Shown here piece by piece: positions 7,312 to 16,115 of a stretch of DNA of 64,000 nucleotides (within the stretch, counting starts at the first letter, position 1; every line of letters starts with the position of its first letter). Under the pieces are notes generated by a model. The model saw only the letters and a program-made list of their open reading frames with translations, did no database searches and was not told the origin of the DNA. The translations under genes and the position numbers were made by a program. Source of the stretch: Gammaproteobacteria bacterium (GTDB taxonomy: Bacteria > Pseudomonadota > Gammaproteobacteria > Pseudomonadales > Azotimanducaceae); contig JAPOYV010000047.1 of the NCBI GenBank assembly GCA_026706385.1, positions 62,001 through 126,000 on the forward strand. The letters are read 5' to 3'.

Positions 7312-8157
7312 ATGTGGTTTACTTCCTCACGCATGACGCTCGACCAACGACAGATCAGCGCCGCCCGCGAGCAACTGCTTGAGGACGGCTACTGCGTCGT
7401 CGACGGCTTGCTCCCCGCAGGCGCGCTTGAGCGCCTGCGCCGCTGGTCCGACGACTGGATCGCTCGTACGGATCACCCACCCCAATGGAAGTACCAGGGC
7501 TCCGACATCAAGCTCAGCGGCATCCGCACCACGTCGCCTCCGTCTCTGAAGCAGCCGAGGGACGAGATGGTGGACTTCCTGATCGAGCACCCGGCCGGAA
7601 TCCTGCGCGCACTCAAGATCGACGACCACCGCTCCATCGGCACGTTCCAGATCATCTCGAAGCCGCCCTATGCGCCGGCGCTCTACTGGCACCAGGACTG
7701 GATGCGTTGGGACGACCCGATCAGCCTGTCGCCGTGGCCGCAGACGGTGTTCCTCAACTGGTACCTCACCGATACCAATGTGGCCAACGGCTGCCTGCGC
7801 GCGATTCCCGGTAGCCATCTCAGGCGTCTCGACCTGCACGAGAACCTCATCGCGCCCCACGAGGGCGGCGGCTACGAGGTCGAAGAAACCAACGAGTGGA
7901 TGTTCTACGACCACCCCGACGCGGTCGACGTCCCCGTCAAGGCCGGCCAACTGATGATCGGCGACGCGCGCCTGCTGCACGGCACGCACCCGAACACCAC
8001 CGCCGAACGGCGCACGGTGCTGCTCGGCTGGTACTACCGACGTGCGAACACGGTGCCCGAACACTGGGCTGGCAGAGTTCCGCCCGAGATCAAGAGCCGA
8101 GACCCCGACATGCCCTTGCGGCGCAACCGGGTGCCCGGGGGCTTTCTGCGCTCCTGA
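7312..8157 (+). CDS. Phytanoyl-CoA dioxygenase (PhyH) family Fe(II)/2-oxoglutarate oxygenase
   Basis: A 281-residue double-stranded beta-helix oxygenase. The facial triad is visible as HQD (H127, D129) and the distal H223 in LLHGTH, and R233/R234 in AERRTVLL can bind 2-oxoglutarate. Internal motifs such as GCLRAIPGSH are typical of PhyH proteins. The family hydroxylates (or, in some members, halogenates) small molecules in the cytoplasm. A metal-binding Asp is present, so hydroxylation is expected. The gene begins 24 bp after the acyltransferase and may be in the same transcript. The start could also be the internal ATG at 7333, which would match common family N-termini. The substrate is unknown. 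Confidence 0.9.
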   Translation: MWFTSSRMTLDQRQISAAREQLLEDGYCVVDGLLPAGALERLRRWSDDWIARTDHPPQWKYQGSDIKLSGIRTTSPPSLKQPRDEMVDFLIEHPAGILRALKIDDHRSIGTFQIISKPPYAPALYWHQDWMRWDDPISLSPWPQTVFLNWYLTDTNVANGCLRAIPGSHLRRLDLHENLIAPHEGGGYEVEETNEWMFYDHPDAVDVPVKAGQLMIGDARLLHGTHPNTTAERRTVLLGWYYRRANTVPEHWAGRVPPEIKSRDPDMPLRRNRVPGGFLRS

Positions 8158-8169
8158 AGTCACCGCACG

Positions 8170-8535
8170 CTAGTCTTCGTCCTTCCGCTTCCCCTGCCAT
8201 TCCTCCATACGCGCCATCACGGACTGCACAAGCTCCTCGTTCAGCCGTTTGAAGCGCTCGGTCGCTTCGTTCACTTTCGCCTTGCCTTCCTTGGCCACCT
8301 GCTCGGACTCCGCAACGGCGCGTTTGACTGCCAGAGCTTTGGGATGGTCCTCCGTTACCTCGTCCTCAGGTACCGCCATTAAGGCCTGCATGGCTTCGTC
8401 CAGGGCGCGCTGCGCTTCCTTCAACTCCCGAAGGACGGCTCTCGTCACGGCAGTGTGTTCGCCCTGCAGCCGCTCGACCTCGGCTTTCATCCGTTCAAGA
8501 TCCCGTTTCGGGTCGTAGGCTTCCGATTCGGTCAT
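8170..8535 (-). CDS. Small coiled-coil protein of unknown function
   Basis: A 121-residue, highly charged protein that is predicted almost entirely helical. Heptad-like patterns run through residues 8-55 (RDLERMKAEVERLQ) and 70-115 (AVAESEQVAKEG, ERFKRLNEELVQ), split by a proline/acid hinge at VPEDEVTEDHPK. There is no signal peptide or known domain. It converges on the PhyH gene and is divergent from the dehydrogenase downstream. Codon use and GC match its neighbours, which supports a real gene. I do not recognise a family. Confidence 0.7.
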   Translation of the reverse strand: MTESEAYDPKRDLERMKAEVERLQGEHTAVTRAVLRELKEAQRALDEAMQALMAVPEDEVTEDHPKALAVKRAVAESEQVAKEGKAKVNEATERFKRLNEELVQSVMARMEEWQGKRKDED

Positions 8536-8634
8536 GGTGCCTCCGTTGTCCGACTGCGCGCGCGGGCGCGCCTAGGTAGAACAATCACTCCCCGTCGCTT
8601 AGGCTCTGACCAACTTTGGTTCACGGGGTTCGAC

Positions 8635-9582
8635 ATGCAAGTCAAGAACGTGCGCTATACAGCCGGCGGCGGTGCCGAAATCGTCCACGTCGACGTCGAC
8701 GAGCCGGGGCCCGGCCAGGTGCAGGTCGAAGTCGCCGCCTGCGGCATCTGTTCCTGGGACCTGCAGACCTTCCGTGCCGGCGGCGACTCGGCCTATGCGG
8801 CCCCGCCGGGCCACGAGGGCGTCGGCTACATCGCCAAGCTCGGCGCCGGCGTGAGCGGTTGGGAAGTCGGCGACCGCGTCGCGGGCGGCGGCTTTGCCAG
8901 GCTTCGCAACATGCCCGCCAACCGCGTCTACCGCATCCCCGACTCGGACCTCGCCGACCACCACTGGATCGTCGAGCCGGTGTCGTGCGTTGTGACCGGC
9001 ATGGATCACTGCCAACTGAAGGCCGGCGAGCGACTGGCCATGGTCGGTTGCGGCTTCATGGGCCTGATGATGCTGCAGGGACTACGCGGCGTCGGCGCCG
9101 ACCAGCTAATCGCCCTCGATGTCGACTACAGGCGGCTTGACCTGGCACTCGAGGCAGGCGCCACCGAAGCGCACAACGTCACCGCCGCGGGTTTCGACGA
9201 CGTCAAGCGGGACCTCGCGGGACGCGGCATCGACACCGTGGTCGACACCAGCGGCGCCCAATCCGGCCTCGACCTCGCCACCGACATCGTGCGACGCGCC
9301 GGGCGGATCAACCTGTTCGGCTGGATCAAGGGCGACAAGGCGACGTTCAACCCGAGCACGTGGCACGGCAAGGCCATCAGCCTCGTCAACTCGTCGCCGG
9401 GCGCACAGATGCGCGACCCGTTCCCACCGGCGATCCGCCTCATCCACAAGGGTGTTATCGACCTCAAACCGCTGGTCACCCACGTGGTCGACATCGACGA
9501 CTACCCGACGTTCATGCAGGGCGTGACGTCCGGCGAGATCGGCGGCTACATCAAGGGCGTTGTGAGGCACGGCACAGCCTGA
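8635..9582 (+). CDS. Zinc-type alcohol dehydrogenase-like (MDR) oxidoreductase
   Basis: A 315-residue medium-chain dehydrogenase. The catalytic-zinc half is seen as CGICSWDLQ (C36, D42) and GHEGVG (H60, E61), with an acidic residue in VEPVSCV. The nucleotide-binding motif is VGCGFMG. The four-cysteine structural-zinc lobe found in classical alcohol dehydrogenases is absent, as in several sorbitol/threonine dehydrogenase-like members, and the protein is correspondingly short. It should oxidise an alcohol with NAD(P)+ in the cytoplasm. The ATG at 8635 is the first methionine next to the conserved N-terminus, with a GGGG element upstream. It appears monocistronic, and a GC hairpin lies just after its stop. 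Confidence 0.9.
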   Translation: MQVKNVRYTAGGGAEIVHVDVDEPGPGQVQVEVAACGICSWDLQTFRAGGDSAYAAPPGHEGVGYIAKLGAGVSGWEVGDRVAGGGFARLRNMPANRVYRIPDSDLADHHWIVEPVSCVVTGMDHCQLKAGERLAMVGCGFMGLMMLQGLRGVGADQLIALDVDYRRLDLALEAGATEAHNVTAAGFDDVKRDLAGRGIDTVVDTSGAQSGLDLATDIVRRAGRINLFGWIKGDKATFNPSTWHGKAISLVNSSPGAQMRDPFPPAIRLIHKGVIDLKPLVTHVVDIDDYPTFMQGVTSGEIGGYIKGVVRHGTA

Positions 9583-9595
9583 CAGCGGTTGTTAC

Positions 9596-9613
9596 GCGGA
9601 CGTCCCCGTCCGC
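9596..9613. terminator. Short GC hairpin after the dehydrogenase stop
   Basis: Arms GCGGACG (9596-9602) and CGTCCGC (9607-9613) close a 4-nt loop between two convergent genes. There is no clear T-tract, so it could be a weak bidirectional terminator or an mRNA-stabilising stem. The 13-mer TACGCGGACGTCC covering its left arm recurs at 43404-43416 after another stop codon. Confidence 0.4.
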
Positions 9614-9620
9614 ATTTGCT

Positions 9621-10376
9621 CTAGCGCTTGCGGAGCAGGGCTTCGAGTTCGGCGACCCGCCGTTCGGCGGCCTCCGCTCGCCGCTCGTAGGCCTCCGCCG
9701 CATCCGCGCGATCCGCGTGCTCGTCGAATTCGCGCAGGTCCTCGCCCGACGCCGGATCGAACCAGCGCAGCCAGCCCCCGTCGGCGACGTAGCCGACGAG
9801 CCCCACGACGTCGCTCCGCACCCCCGGGCGGCCGTCCGGCAGCGTGCCGGGCGCGATCTCCCGGTAGACGCCGTCGCGCAGCCGCAGCCCCGCGAGCGCC
9901 GCCGGACGCCTCGGACCCGGCGGGTCGTAGAGGAAGTACTCGCGCACGCCAAGAGACGCGTAGATGTCGCGCTTCGCCCCGTGGTCGTGGGCGCGCGTGC
10001 TCCTCGAGGCGATCTCCAGCACGAAACGGATGTCGGCCTCCGGCTCGTCCCACAGCACGTAGGACCGCCGGTTCAACCGGTACGGCGTGCCGTACACGAC
10101 GAACACGTCCGGCGCCACCGACCTCTTGACGGGCTCGCCCCGGTCGTCGCGGCCTATGTAATAGACGAACATGTCGCCGTAGACGGCGACCTGGTCGTCC
10201 AGGCGGCGCATGTGGCGGCGGATGGCGTAGCGCGAGTAGTTGAGGGGGCGTTCCTGCTCGTCGACGTCAGGCATCGGTTCGCGGTCCGTGGGCGGCAGGC
10301 TGTCCTCGTGGAGCGCGAGGATCGCGTCGAGCGCCGGACAGGGGCGCGGCGGGTAGGCGAGCGCGGGTTCGGCCAT
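9621..10376 (-). CDS. Uma2 family putative endonuclease
   Basis: A 251-residue protein of the Uma2 (DUF820) family, which has a PD-(D/E)XK nuclease fold. Expected elements appear in order: SVAPDVFVV, then FVLEIASRST (the E-x-A/x-S core), then KRDIYASLGVREYFLYDP. The C-terminus has a charged coiled-coil tail (ADAAEAYERRAEAAERR). The start at 10376 is preferred to the ATG at 10442 because GGAGAG lies 5 nt upstream. Uma2 genes are often stand-alone and multicopy, and their cellular role is unclear. No partner gene is adjacent. Confidence 0.85.
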   Translation of the reverse strand: MAEPALAYPPRPCPALDAILALHEDSLPPTDREPMPDVDEQERPLNYSRYAIRRHMRRLDDQVAVYGDMFVYYIGRDDRGEPVKRSVAPDVFVVYGTPYRLNRRSYVLWDEPEADIRFVLEIASRSTRAHDHGAKRDIYASLGVREYFLYDPPGPRRPAALAGLRLRDGVYREIAPGTLPDGRPGVRSDVVGLVGYVADGGWLRWFDPASGEDLREFDEHADRADAAEAYERRAEAAERRVAELEALLRKR

Positions 10377-10619
10377 CTGTCTCTCCAGTCGTGCGCGGTC
10401 GGGCCGTTCGGGAACGTACCACAGGGGCGACGGAGGGCCCAATCGCGGGTGGTGCGGCGGTCGTCGACGATGCGCGGTGCATGGGCGGCGTCTTGGCAGG
10501 GACGGCCGGCCATGCTGGACCGCGTCATGACTGCGCGAAACGGCGAATCTCTCGAATCGGTGTAGGACATTCGCCCGAGCAACCGTCGACCGACCTTCAA
10601 TCGGGCTCTCGTTGGCGAA
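10377..10619. other. Intergenic region without a recognised feature
   Basis: This 243-bp stretch separates two minus-strand genes. It has no convincing gene, hairpin with T-tract or strong promoter that I can support. It must contain at least part of the Uma2 promoter and the end of the metallophosphoesterase transcript. Confidence 0.4.
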
Positions 10620-11426
10620 TCAGGACGGTAATGCGTCCCCGTCGGGACGCGCTCTCATCATCTCCGACGCGACGTCGACACATAGCGCGGGGTCGTATCG
10701 CGGATTCTCGGACGCCGTGTAGCCGCCGGGATTGGCGACGACGCGAGTGCCGCCGACCTGCTCGTCAATACTGTCGTGCATGTGGCCGTGGATCCACAAC
10801 GGCGGCTCGTGCTTGGCGATCAGCGCATCGAGGCGCGAGGCGAAGGCCGGATTCAACGTGTTGCCTTCGTACCACGGCCGAATCGACCGCGGCGTCGGCG
10901 CATGGTGGGTGATGACCACGGCCGTCAGGTTGGAGTCCGCCGCCCCACGAAGCTCCTGTTCGATGAAATACCGGTCGGCATCGTGCCTCCGCACCGACTC
11001 TTCGGGAGAGAACGCCAAGCCGGCGCGACGGATCACCCGGAAGTCCGGCATCGCTTTTCGCGCCATCTGCTGGGCACCGACGACTGCCGCCCTGCCGTCG
11101 AGGGCGAAGTCTGTCCACAGGGTCGCACCGATGAAGCGCACGCCGTCAATCGTGAGCGCGCGACGGTCCAATAGTTCTATCCCGAGGGTCGCGCAATCAC
11201 CCGCCATCGCCCCGCGTACGGCGTCGATGTCGCCGCCGTAGAACTCGTGGTTGCCGGGTACGTAGAGAACCCGGCGACCGGAGTATGTCTCGCCGACCAT
11301 CTTGAGAACGTCGCGACGATAGGGTGCGATGTCACCGGCGAGCGCGATGACATCGGCCCCATGGGCTGGCGGCGGTAACCGGTTGCCGAACTCGACGTGG
11401 AGATCGGACAGGATCTGGACTTTCAC
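10620..11426 (-). CDS. Metallophosphoesterase
   Basis: A 268-residue calcineurin-like phosphoesterase with the complete two-metal motif set: SDLH (D8, H10), AGDI (D32), PGNHE (N59, H60), THHAP (H174, H175) and HGHMH (213-217). It is cytoplasmic, with no signal peptide. Such proteins hydrolyse phosphomono- or diesters of small molecules; sequence does not identify the substrate. Translation starts with GTG at 11426. The gene for a small exported protein lies 20 bp upstream on the same strand, so the two probably form an operon. Confidence 0.92.
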   Translation of the reverse strand: MKVQILSDLHVEFGNRLPPPAHGADVIALAGDIAPYRRDVLKMVGETYSGRRVLYVPGNHEFYGGDIDAVRGAMAGDCATLGIELLDRRALTIDGVRFIGATLWTDFALDGRAAVVGAQQMARKAMPDFRVIRRAGLAFSPEESVRRHDADRYFIEQELRGAADSNLTAVVITHHAPTPRSIRPWYEGNTLNPAFASRLDALIAKHEPPLWIHGHMHDSIDEQVGGTRVVANPGGYTASENPRYDPALCVDVASEMMRARPDGDALPS

Positions 11427-11446
11427 CGCCGCACGGGCCTGGCGTT

Positions 11447-11920
11447 TCAGCGAGCCGCGGTGAGCGGGAGGTCGATCGACGACCCGTCGGCGTTGGTGAT
11501 CGAGATCGTGAACGTGTCGCCGTCCCGCGTATAGCGCAGGGTCTCAAACATCCCCTCGCCCACCACTTCGAACGCCACGGTGTTGTCGCCCAACTCGGCG
11601 AGTTTCATCACCGTGGGGCCCTCGGTGCGCGGCTTCATCCCTGGATCCCATTGCTGGAGGCGCAAGACGAGGGTGTCGTCTTCCTCCTCGATCACGATGA
11701 GTTCGACCATGCTGGTCTTCCCGCCGCCGGTCATGCGCACCACGGACTGGATCGATCCGTCCCGCGGTACGGTCCAGTTCTCCTCCAGGACGCCGGGTCC
11801 AACCGAGCCCGAATACGTCCCCGTCATCCAGGCGAGGTTGGCAATAGACGCGGCGGACGCCATGGGGGCGAAAAGCAGGCCAAGCGACAAGGCAACGCAA
11901 GCGGGAATCCGTTTCTTCAT
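11447..11920 (-). CDS. Small exported protein, DUF6265-like
   Basis: A 157-residue protein with a clear Sec signal peptide (MKKRIPACVALSLGLLFAPMASA). The mature part begins SIANLAWMTGTYSG and continues EENWTVPRDGSIQ, resembling DUF6265 lipocalin-like proteins (LAWLxGxW followed by ExW). It is predicted to be a periplasmic beta-barrel that could bind a small ligand. The start at 11920 is chosen because GGAG lies 6 nt upstream and the signal peptide starts immediately. It is the upstream member of an operon with the metallophosphoesterase. Function is unknown. Confidence 0.82.
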   Translation of the reverse strand: MKKRIPACVALSLGLLFAPMASAASIANLAWMTGTYSGSVGPGVLEENWTVPRDGSIQSVVRMTGGGKTSMVELIVIEEEDDTLVLRLQQWDPGMKPRTEGPTVMKLAELGDNTVAFEVVGEGMFETLRYTRDGDTFTISITNADGSSIDLPLTAAR

Positions 11921-12055
11921 GGTCAGCTCCAATTCAAGGTTCGGCAAGGTTCGCGTATTCGAGGACACGGTGGCAAGGGCGGCGCGAACGCACCGGTTTG
12001 CTATGCTTCGCGCTCCGCCGCTTGATCCCCGCGTCGTTTCGCGTCCTGCCCGGAC

Positions 12056-13366
12056 GTGCCTCAACGGTTTGAGGCGGCGGCTACTGCGGGCGCGACGAGC
12101 CAGAACTTGAACTCGCCCATCTCCCGCATCGACCACGTCGTCCGCCCAAGCGGTCGTGTATTCCACGGCTGGTGGCTGGTCCTCGGTGCGGCTGGTATTC
12201 AACTGCTCTCGGGCGCGCTGATGATGCATTCGTTCGGCGCCTACACCGTGGCGTTACAGGCGCAGTTCGGCTGGAGCAAGACCGCGCTTTCCGGCGCATT
12301 CGCGTTGACCCGTGCCGAAAGCGGGTTGCTCGGTCCGCTGCAGGGCTGGCTCGTGGACCGTTTCGGGCCCCGGCCGGTACTCCGGTGGGGGTTGACCATC
12401 TTCGCTGTCGGCTTTGCGTTGTTCGCGCTGACCGACTCGCTGTTGGTGTTCTACATCGCGTGGGCACTGATCGCCCTTGGCTCGAGCCTAGGCGGTTTCG
12501 CAACGTTGACCGTCGCCATCGTCAACTGGTTCGACCAGCACCGCGCCAAGGCGGTGGCGGTCTCCCAGCTCGGCTTCTCGTTCGGTGGAATGGGTGTGAC
12601 CCTAGTGATCCTGTCCATTGAACTCGTCGGCTGGCGCTGGACGGCGGCAGGCTCCGCGATTGTCGTGCTGCTGGTCGGCCTCCCGCTCGTCAATCTGGTC
12701 CACCACAGACCCGAGAACGTCGGCGAGATTCCGGACGGCACGGACGAACCGCACCCCGTCGTCGCCCGGCGCCGACCGCGCGACCGCGATCTGACACCTA
12801 CCGAAGCCATGCGAACGCGGGCGTTCTGGTACATCTCAAGCGCCCATGCACTGGCGCTTCTGACCGTGTCCGCGGTCACCGCACACCTCATCCCCCACGT
12901 CACGGAGGGCTTGGGGTTCACTCCGATCCAGGCCGGCTTCGCCGTCATGTTGATGACGGCGACCCAGATCACCGGCCAACTCCTCGGCGGCTGGTTGGGC
13001 GACCACTTCGACAAGCGTCTGCTGTGCGTCGGCTGCATGCTCGGGCACGGGTCCGGCTTCGCGCTGCTGGCATTCGCCACCGACTGGGCGATGGTGATCG
13101 GCTTCGCCGTGCTCAACGGGCTGGCCTGGGGCGTCCGCGGCCCGCTCATGGTCGCCTTGCGGGCCGACTACTTCGGGGCCACGTCCTTCGGCACGATCAT
13201 GGGCTTCTCGTCGCTCATCGCCATGTTCGGGATGGCGTTCGGAGCCCTGTTCGCCGGCGCCATGGCGGACATCTTCGGCGACTACGTCCTTGGTTTCGCC
13301 GTCCTCGCCGCAGGCTCCGGCCTTGGCGCTATCCTGTTCGCCCTCTGCGAGCGCCCAACCCGGTAG
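12056..13366 (+). CDS. Major facilitator superfamily transporter
   Basis: A protein of about 436 residues with twelve predicted membrane segments, beginning with FHGWWLVLGAAGIQLL near residue 36. The loop 2-3 signature DRFGPRPVL and the central cytoplasmic loop (RRRPRDRDLTPTEA) fit the MFS fold, and the HGWWLVL start resembles the oxalate/formate and monocarboxylate-type subfamily. It probably moves a small organic acid across the inner membrane. The GTG at 12056 gives an unusually long hydrophilic N-terminus, so the real start may be later; no strong ribosome-binding site was seen. Only 4 bp separate it from exonuclease III. It is divergent from the DUF6265-like gene. Confidence 0.88.
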   Translation: MPQRFEAAATAGATSQNLNSPISRIDHVVRPSGRVFHGWWLVLGAAGIQLLSGALMMHSFGAYTVALQAQFGWSKTALSGAFALTRAESGLLGPLQGWLVDRFGPRPVLRWGLTIFAVGFALFALTDSLLVFYIAWALIALGSSLGGFATLTVAIVNWFDQHRAKAVAVSQLGFSFGGMGVTLVILSIELVGWRWTAAGSAIVVLLVGLPLVNLVHHRPENVGEIPDGTDEPHPVVARRRPRDRDLTPTEAMRTRAFWYISSAHALALLTVSAVTAHLIPHVTEGLGFTPIQAGFAVMLMTATQITGQLLGGWLGDHFDKRLLCVGCMLGHGSGFALLAFATDWAMVIGFAVLNGLAWGVRGPLMVALRADYFGATSFGTIMGFSSLIAMFGMAFGALFAGAMADIFGDYVLGFAVLAAGSGLGAILFALCERPTR

Positions 13367-13370
13367 AGCC

Positions 13371-14144
13371 ATGCGCATCGTGAGCTGGAACGTGAACGGC
13401 CTGCGGGCCTGTGTGAAGAAAGGCTTCATGCACTTCCTCGAGGCATCGGGCGCCGACGTGGTCGGGGTCCAGGAAGTCCGCGCGCTGCCGACCCAACTTC
13501 CCGCCGACGTCCGCTCGCCGCCGGGCTGGCACACCGTCTTTGCGCCCGCGCAACGGCTCGGCTACAGCGGCGTGGCCCTGTATTCGCGCGAACCCCCGAC
13601 TCGCGTCGAGACGAGCTTGGGCGTCGACGCGTACGACATCGAGGGCCGGCTGGCGATCGCGCATTTCGGCCGCCTGGCCATCGCCAGCGTCTACTTCCCG
13701 AAAGGCAGCGGGACAGACCGCGACAACAGCCGCGTGCCGTACAAGCTCGGCTTCTACCGGGCGGTGTTCGACCGGTTGCAGGTCGTCCGCCGCCGCGGTC
13801 CGGTCTACGTGATGGGGGACTACAACACCGCGCACACCGAACTCGACCTAGCACGTCCCAAGACCAATGCCAGGACAAGCGGCTTCCTACCTGAGGAGCG
13901 CGCGGAAATGCAGCGTTGGATCGACGCGGGCTGGAGCGACACCTTCCGCCGCCGACACCGCGGCGAAGCCGGGCACTATACGTGGTGGCGACAGTGGGGC
14001 AATGCCCGCGCGGACAACGTCGGCTGGCGGATCGACTACGTGCTGGCCTCCCCGTCCGGCCAGCGCCGCGTCCTGGACGCCTTCATCTGGCCCGACGTGA
14101 CGGGGTCGGACCACTGCCCCGTCGGCGTGGACATCGCCCGCTAG
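13371..14144 (+). CDS. xthA: Exodeoxyribonuclease III (AP endonuclease)
   Basis: A 257-residue EEP-fold nuclease with all catalytic residues of the ExoIII family: N7 in SWNVNGLRA, E35 in VQEVR, D150/N152 in GDYNTAH, D222 in RIDYVLAS and H248 in GSDHCP. It cleaves at abasic sites and removes blocked 3' ends in base-excision repair. The length is normal. It starts at ATG 13371, 4 bp after the MFS stop, so the two are likely co-transcribed. Its TAG stop overlaps the stop of the convergent hydrolase by 4 bp. Confidence 0.95.
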   Translation: MRIVSWNVNGLRACVKKGFMHFLEASGADVVGVQEVRALPTQLPADVRSPPGWHTVFAPAQRLGYSGVALYSREPPTRVETSLGVDAYDIEGRLAIAHFGRLAIASVYFPKGSGTDRDNSRVPYKLGFYRAVFDRLQVVRRRGPVYVMGDYNTAHTELDLARPKTNARTSGFLPEERAEMQRWIDAGWSDTFRRRHRGEAGHYTWWRQWGNARADNVGWRIDYVLASPSGQRRVLDAFIWPDVTGSDHCPVGVDIAR

Positions 14145-14929
14145 AGTCCGTCGAGGAAGTCGCGCAACACCGCGTTGAACGCGTCCGGCTTCTCGAAGTA
14201 GGTCGAGTGGCCTGCACCGTCGATGCGCTTGACCGGGGCGTCGATGTCGGCCGCCACCGACTCCAGAACCGCCGGCGGGAACAGCGGATCCAGGTCGCTC
14301 GACAAGACCAGGAACGGCAGCCCCGTCGCCTTGACCGCCTCCGGCGTGACGTAGACGGAGGCGTCGCGGATGTTCGGCCTCGCCTGCGTATTGAACGCCG
14401 AGATCTGGCGGTACAGCAGCGCACCGGCTGGGTTGCGCTCCGCGAATTCCGGACTGTATGCGCGGTTCACGAGCCCCCCGGCGGCCGCTAGGCGTTCCGC
14501 CATCTGGGCCATGTTGGCGATAGTGGTCTCGTTCTGGACGGCACCGGGCGTGTTGGCCAGCAGTACGGCGCGGACGCGGTCGGTGCGGTTGACCGCGGCC
14601 CGCACACCGGTCCAGCCGCCCATCGACTGACAGACGACCACGGCCTGATCCATCTCCGCCGCATCCATGACCGCCACCAGATCCGCCTCGAAGTGCGCCG
14701 CGCTCTGCTGCTCCGCCGGACAGATCGAGCGCGCGAACCCGCGGTGATCGAAGACGGCGATCCGGTGCGTATCCGCGAACGCTGGCACCTGCTGCCACCA
14801 GCTCGTGGCGTTGCCGCCGGCGCCGTGGGCGAAAACCAAGTTCTCGCCATCGGCGAGACCGTGGGTCTCGTAGTAGACATCGACGGCACCGCTTTCGGCG
14901 TAAGGCATCGTGAGCGCATTCCCGACCAA
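14141..14929 (-). CDS. Alpha/beta hydrolase
   Basis: A 262-residue alpha/beta hydrolase. The oxyanion HG motif is AHGAGG near residue 35, the nucleophile elbow is CQSMGG with S102, an acidic residue lies in SSDLDPLF, and the catalytic histidine is in GAGHSTYF near the C-terminus. The first glycine of the usual GxSxG elbow is replaced by cysteine (C100). There is no signal peptide, so it is probably a cytoplasmic esterase or lactonase. The TTG at 14929 has a GGGAG site 7 nt upstream and is used here; the ATG at 14908 is the alternative. Its end overlaps xthA tail to tail. Confidence 0.88.
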   Translation of the reverse strand: MVGNALTMPYAESGAVDVYYETHGLADGENLVFAHGAGGNATSWWQQVPAFADTHRIAVFDHRGFARSICPAEQQSAAHFEADLVAVMDAAEMDQAVVVCQSMGGWTGVRAAVNRTDRVRAVLLANTPGAVQNETTIANMAQMAERLAAAGGLVNRAYSPEFAERNPAGALLYRQISAFNTQARPNIRDASVYVTPEAVKATGLPFLVLSSDLDPLFPPAVLESVAADIDAPVKRIDGAGHSTYFEKPDAFNAVLRDFLDGL

Positions 14930-14932
14930 CGT

Positions 14933-14970
14933 AACGCTCCCATCATAAGCGTTGGACGCCGTTGGCGTCC
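14933..14970. promoter_or_regulatory. Inverted repeats between divergent genes
   Basis: Two palindromes lie side by side in the 143-bp gap between the hydrolase and the aldo/keto reductase: AACGCT (14933-14938) with AGCGTT (14948-14953), and GGACGCC (14954-14960) with GGCGTCC (14964-14970). Their position suggests operator sites for one or both genes. No regulator gene is adjacent, and promoter boxes are not clear. Confidence 0.35.
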
Positions 14971-15072
14971 TCGGGCGCCGCGACGGGTCCGTTGTAAACG
15001 AGGCGCATCCGTAGCAGTCTATGCGTTGCTCTACATGCTGCTTGCCAAGCGTTAAGCCAAGGGGGATCCACC

Positions 15073-16107
15073 GTGCCCAGTTCGCAACCGAAAACCGACC
15101 GCCGGTCGTTTCTGCAGTTCCTCACCATGCTCGGCGTGGGTGGCCAGGTGCTGCTCCAGACCCGTAACGTCAGTGCCGCGGAGACAGCGGCCAAGGAGTC
15201 CGTCGACAAGGCCGCGTGGCCGGGCATGACCTACAGGACGCTCGGACGCACCGGGTTCCGGGCCAGCCGACTCGTCTACGGCTGCGGCGCAGCGCTCTCC
15301 CGGCGGCCGAACGACCGTCTGCTCAACGTCGCCATGCAGGCCGGCGTGAACGTCTACGACGTGGGCTACAGCGACTACTACGGCGATGCCGAGAAGAACC
15401 TGGCGGAGTTCGCCAAGCGTCACCGCGACGAGATCTTCCTGATCTCCAAGGCCCCGGTGAACGTCGACGCGGACGAAGAAGTCACCACGGAGGTCGCCAA
15501 GCGCGCCGCCGCCACCTGGACGGCCTACATGGACGGCAGCCTGAAGGAACTCGACACCGACCACGTCGACGCCTACTACCAGATGGCGGCCAACAACCCA
15601 GGGATCGTCCGCGCGGAAGAGATGTATCGTGCCTTCGAGGATGCCAAGGCCGCCGGCAAGGTCACCTATCTCGGGCTGTCCACCCACGAAAACGCCCAGG
15701 GGTGTCTCGAGGCGGCGACGGAGACCGGCTGGTACGACTTGGCCATGATCGCGATCACGCCCGCCGGTTGGTACGACTGGAACAGCCGCAAGATCCTCAC
15801 CGGCACCGAGGACATGGTGCACCTGGCACCGGTTCTGAAACGCGCGCGCGATGCCGGGATTGCGCTGGTGGGTATGAAGGTCGGTCGTCTCCTGGCAGGT
15901 CGCCGCTGGGGTGGCGGTGCCGACGGCAAGATCTTCGACCGGTTCTACGACGATGCCTATCTCCAAGCAGACCTGTCGGACTTCCAGCGCAGCTACGCCT
16001 ACGTGTTGGCGCACGGCCTCGACGTCGTGAACGCCGATATCCAGGACTACACCGTGCTGAAGGAGAACTTCGTCGCCGCGGCGACCTCGGAGAAGCTTTT
16101 CGCTTAA
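15073..16107 (+). CDS. Tat-exported aldo/keto reductase-like protein
   Basis: A 344-residue aldo/keto reductase fold protein with a twin-arginine signal (TDRRSFLQF, R10-R11), followed by a short hydrophobic region and an alanine-rich cleavage zone near 34-40. The barrel carries YDVGYSDYYGDAEKNL (catalytic Asp and Tyr) and LISKAP (Lys). The usual catalytic histidine position reads AYYQMAAN, so His is missing. The GTG at 15073 has a strong AAGGGGG site upstream. It should fold with its cofactor in the cytoplasm and act in the periplasm. Catalysis may be altered. It converges on the beta-propeller gene. Confidence 0.88.
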   Translation: MPSSQPKTDRRSFLQFLTMLGVGGQVLLQTRNVSAAETAAKESVDKAAWPGMTYRTLGRTGFRASRLVYGCGAALSRRPNDRLLNVAMQAGVNVYDVGYSDYYGDAEKNLAEFAKRHRDEIFLISKAPVNVDADEEVTTEVAKRAAATWTAYMDGSLKELDTDHVDAYYQMAANNPGIVRAEEMYRAFEDAKAAGKVTYLGLSTHENAQGCLEAATETGWYDLAMIAITPAGWYDWNSRKILTGTEDMVHLAPVLKRARDAGIALVGMKVGRLLAGRRWGGGADGKIFDRFYDDAYLQADLSDFQRSYAYVLAHGLDVVNADIQDYTVLKENFVAAATSEKLFA

Positions 16108-16115
16108 AGCCGGCG

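Noticed and set aside
9621-10376. Uma2 as part of a restriction-modification or defence island
   Set aside because: No methyltransferase, specificity subunit or other defence gene is adjacent.
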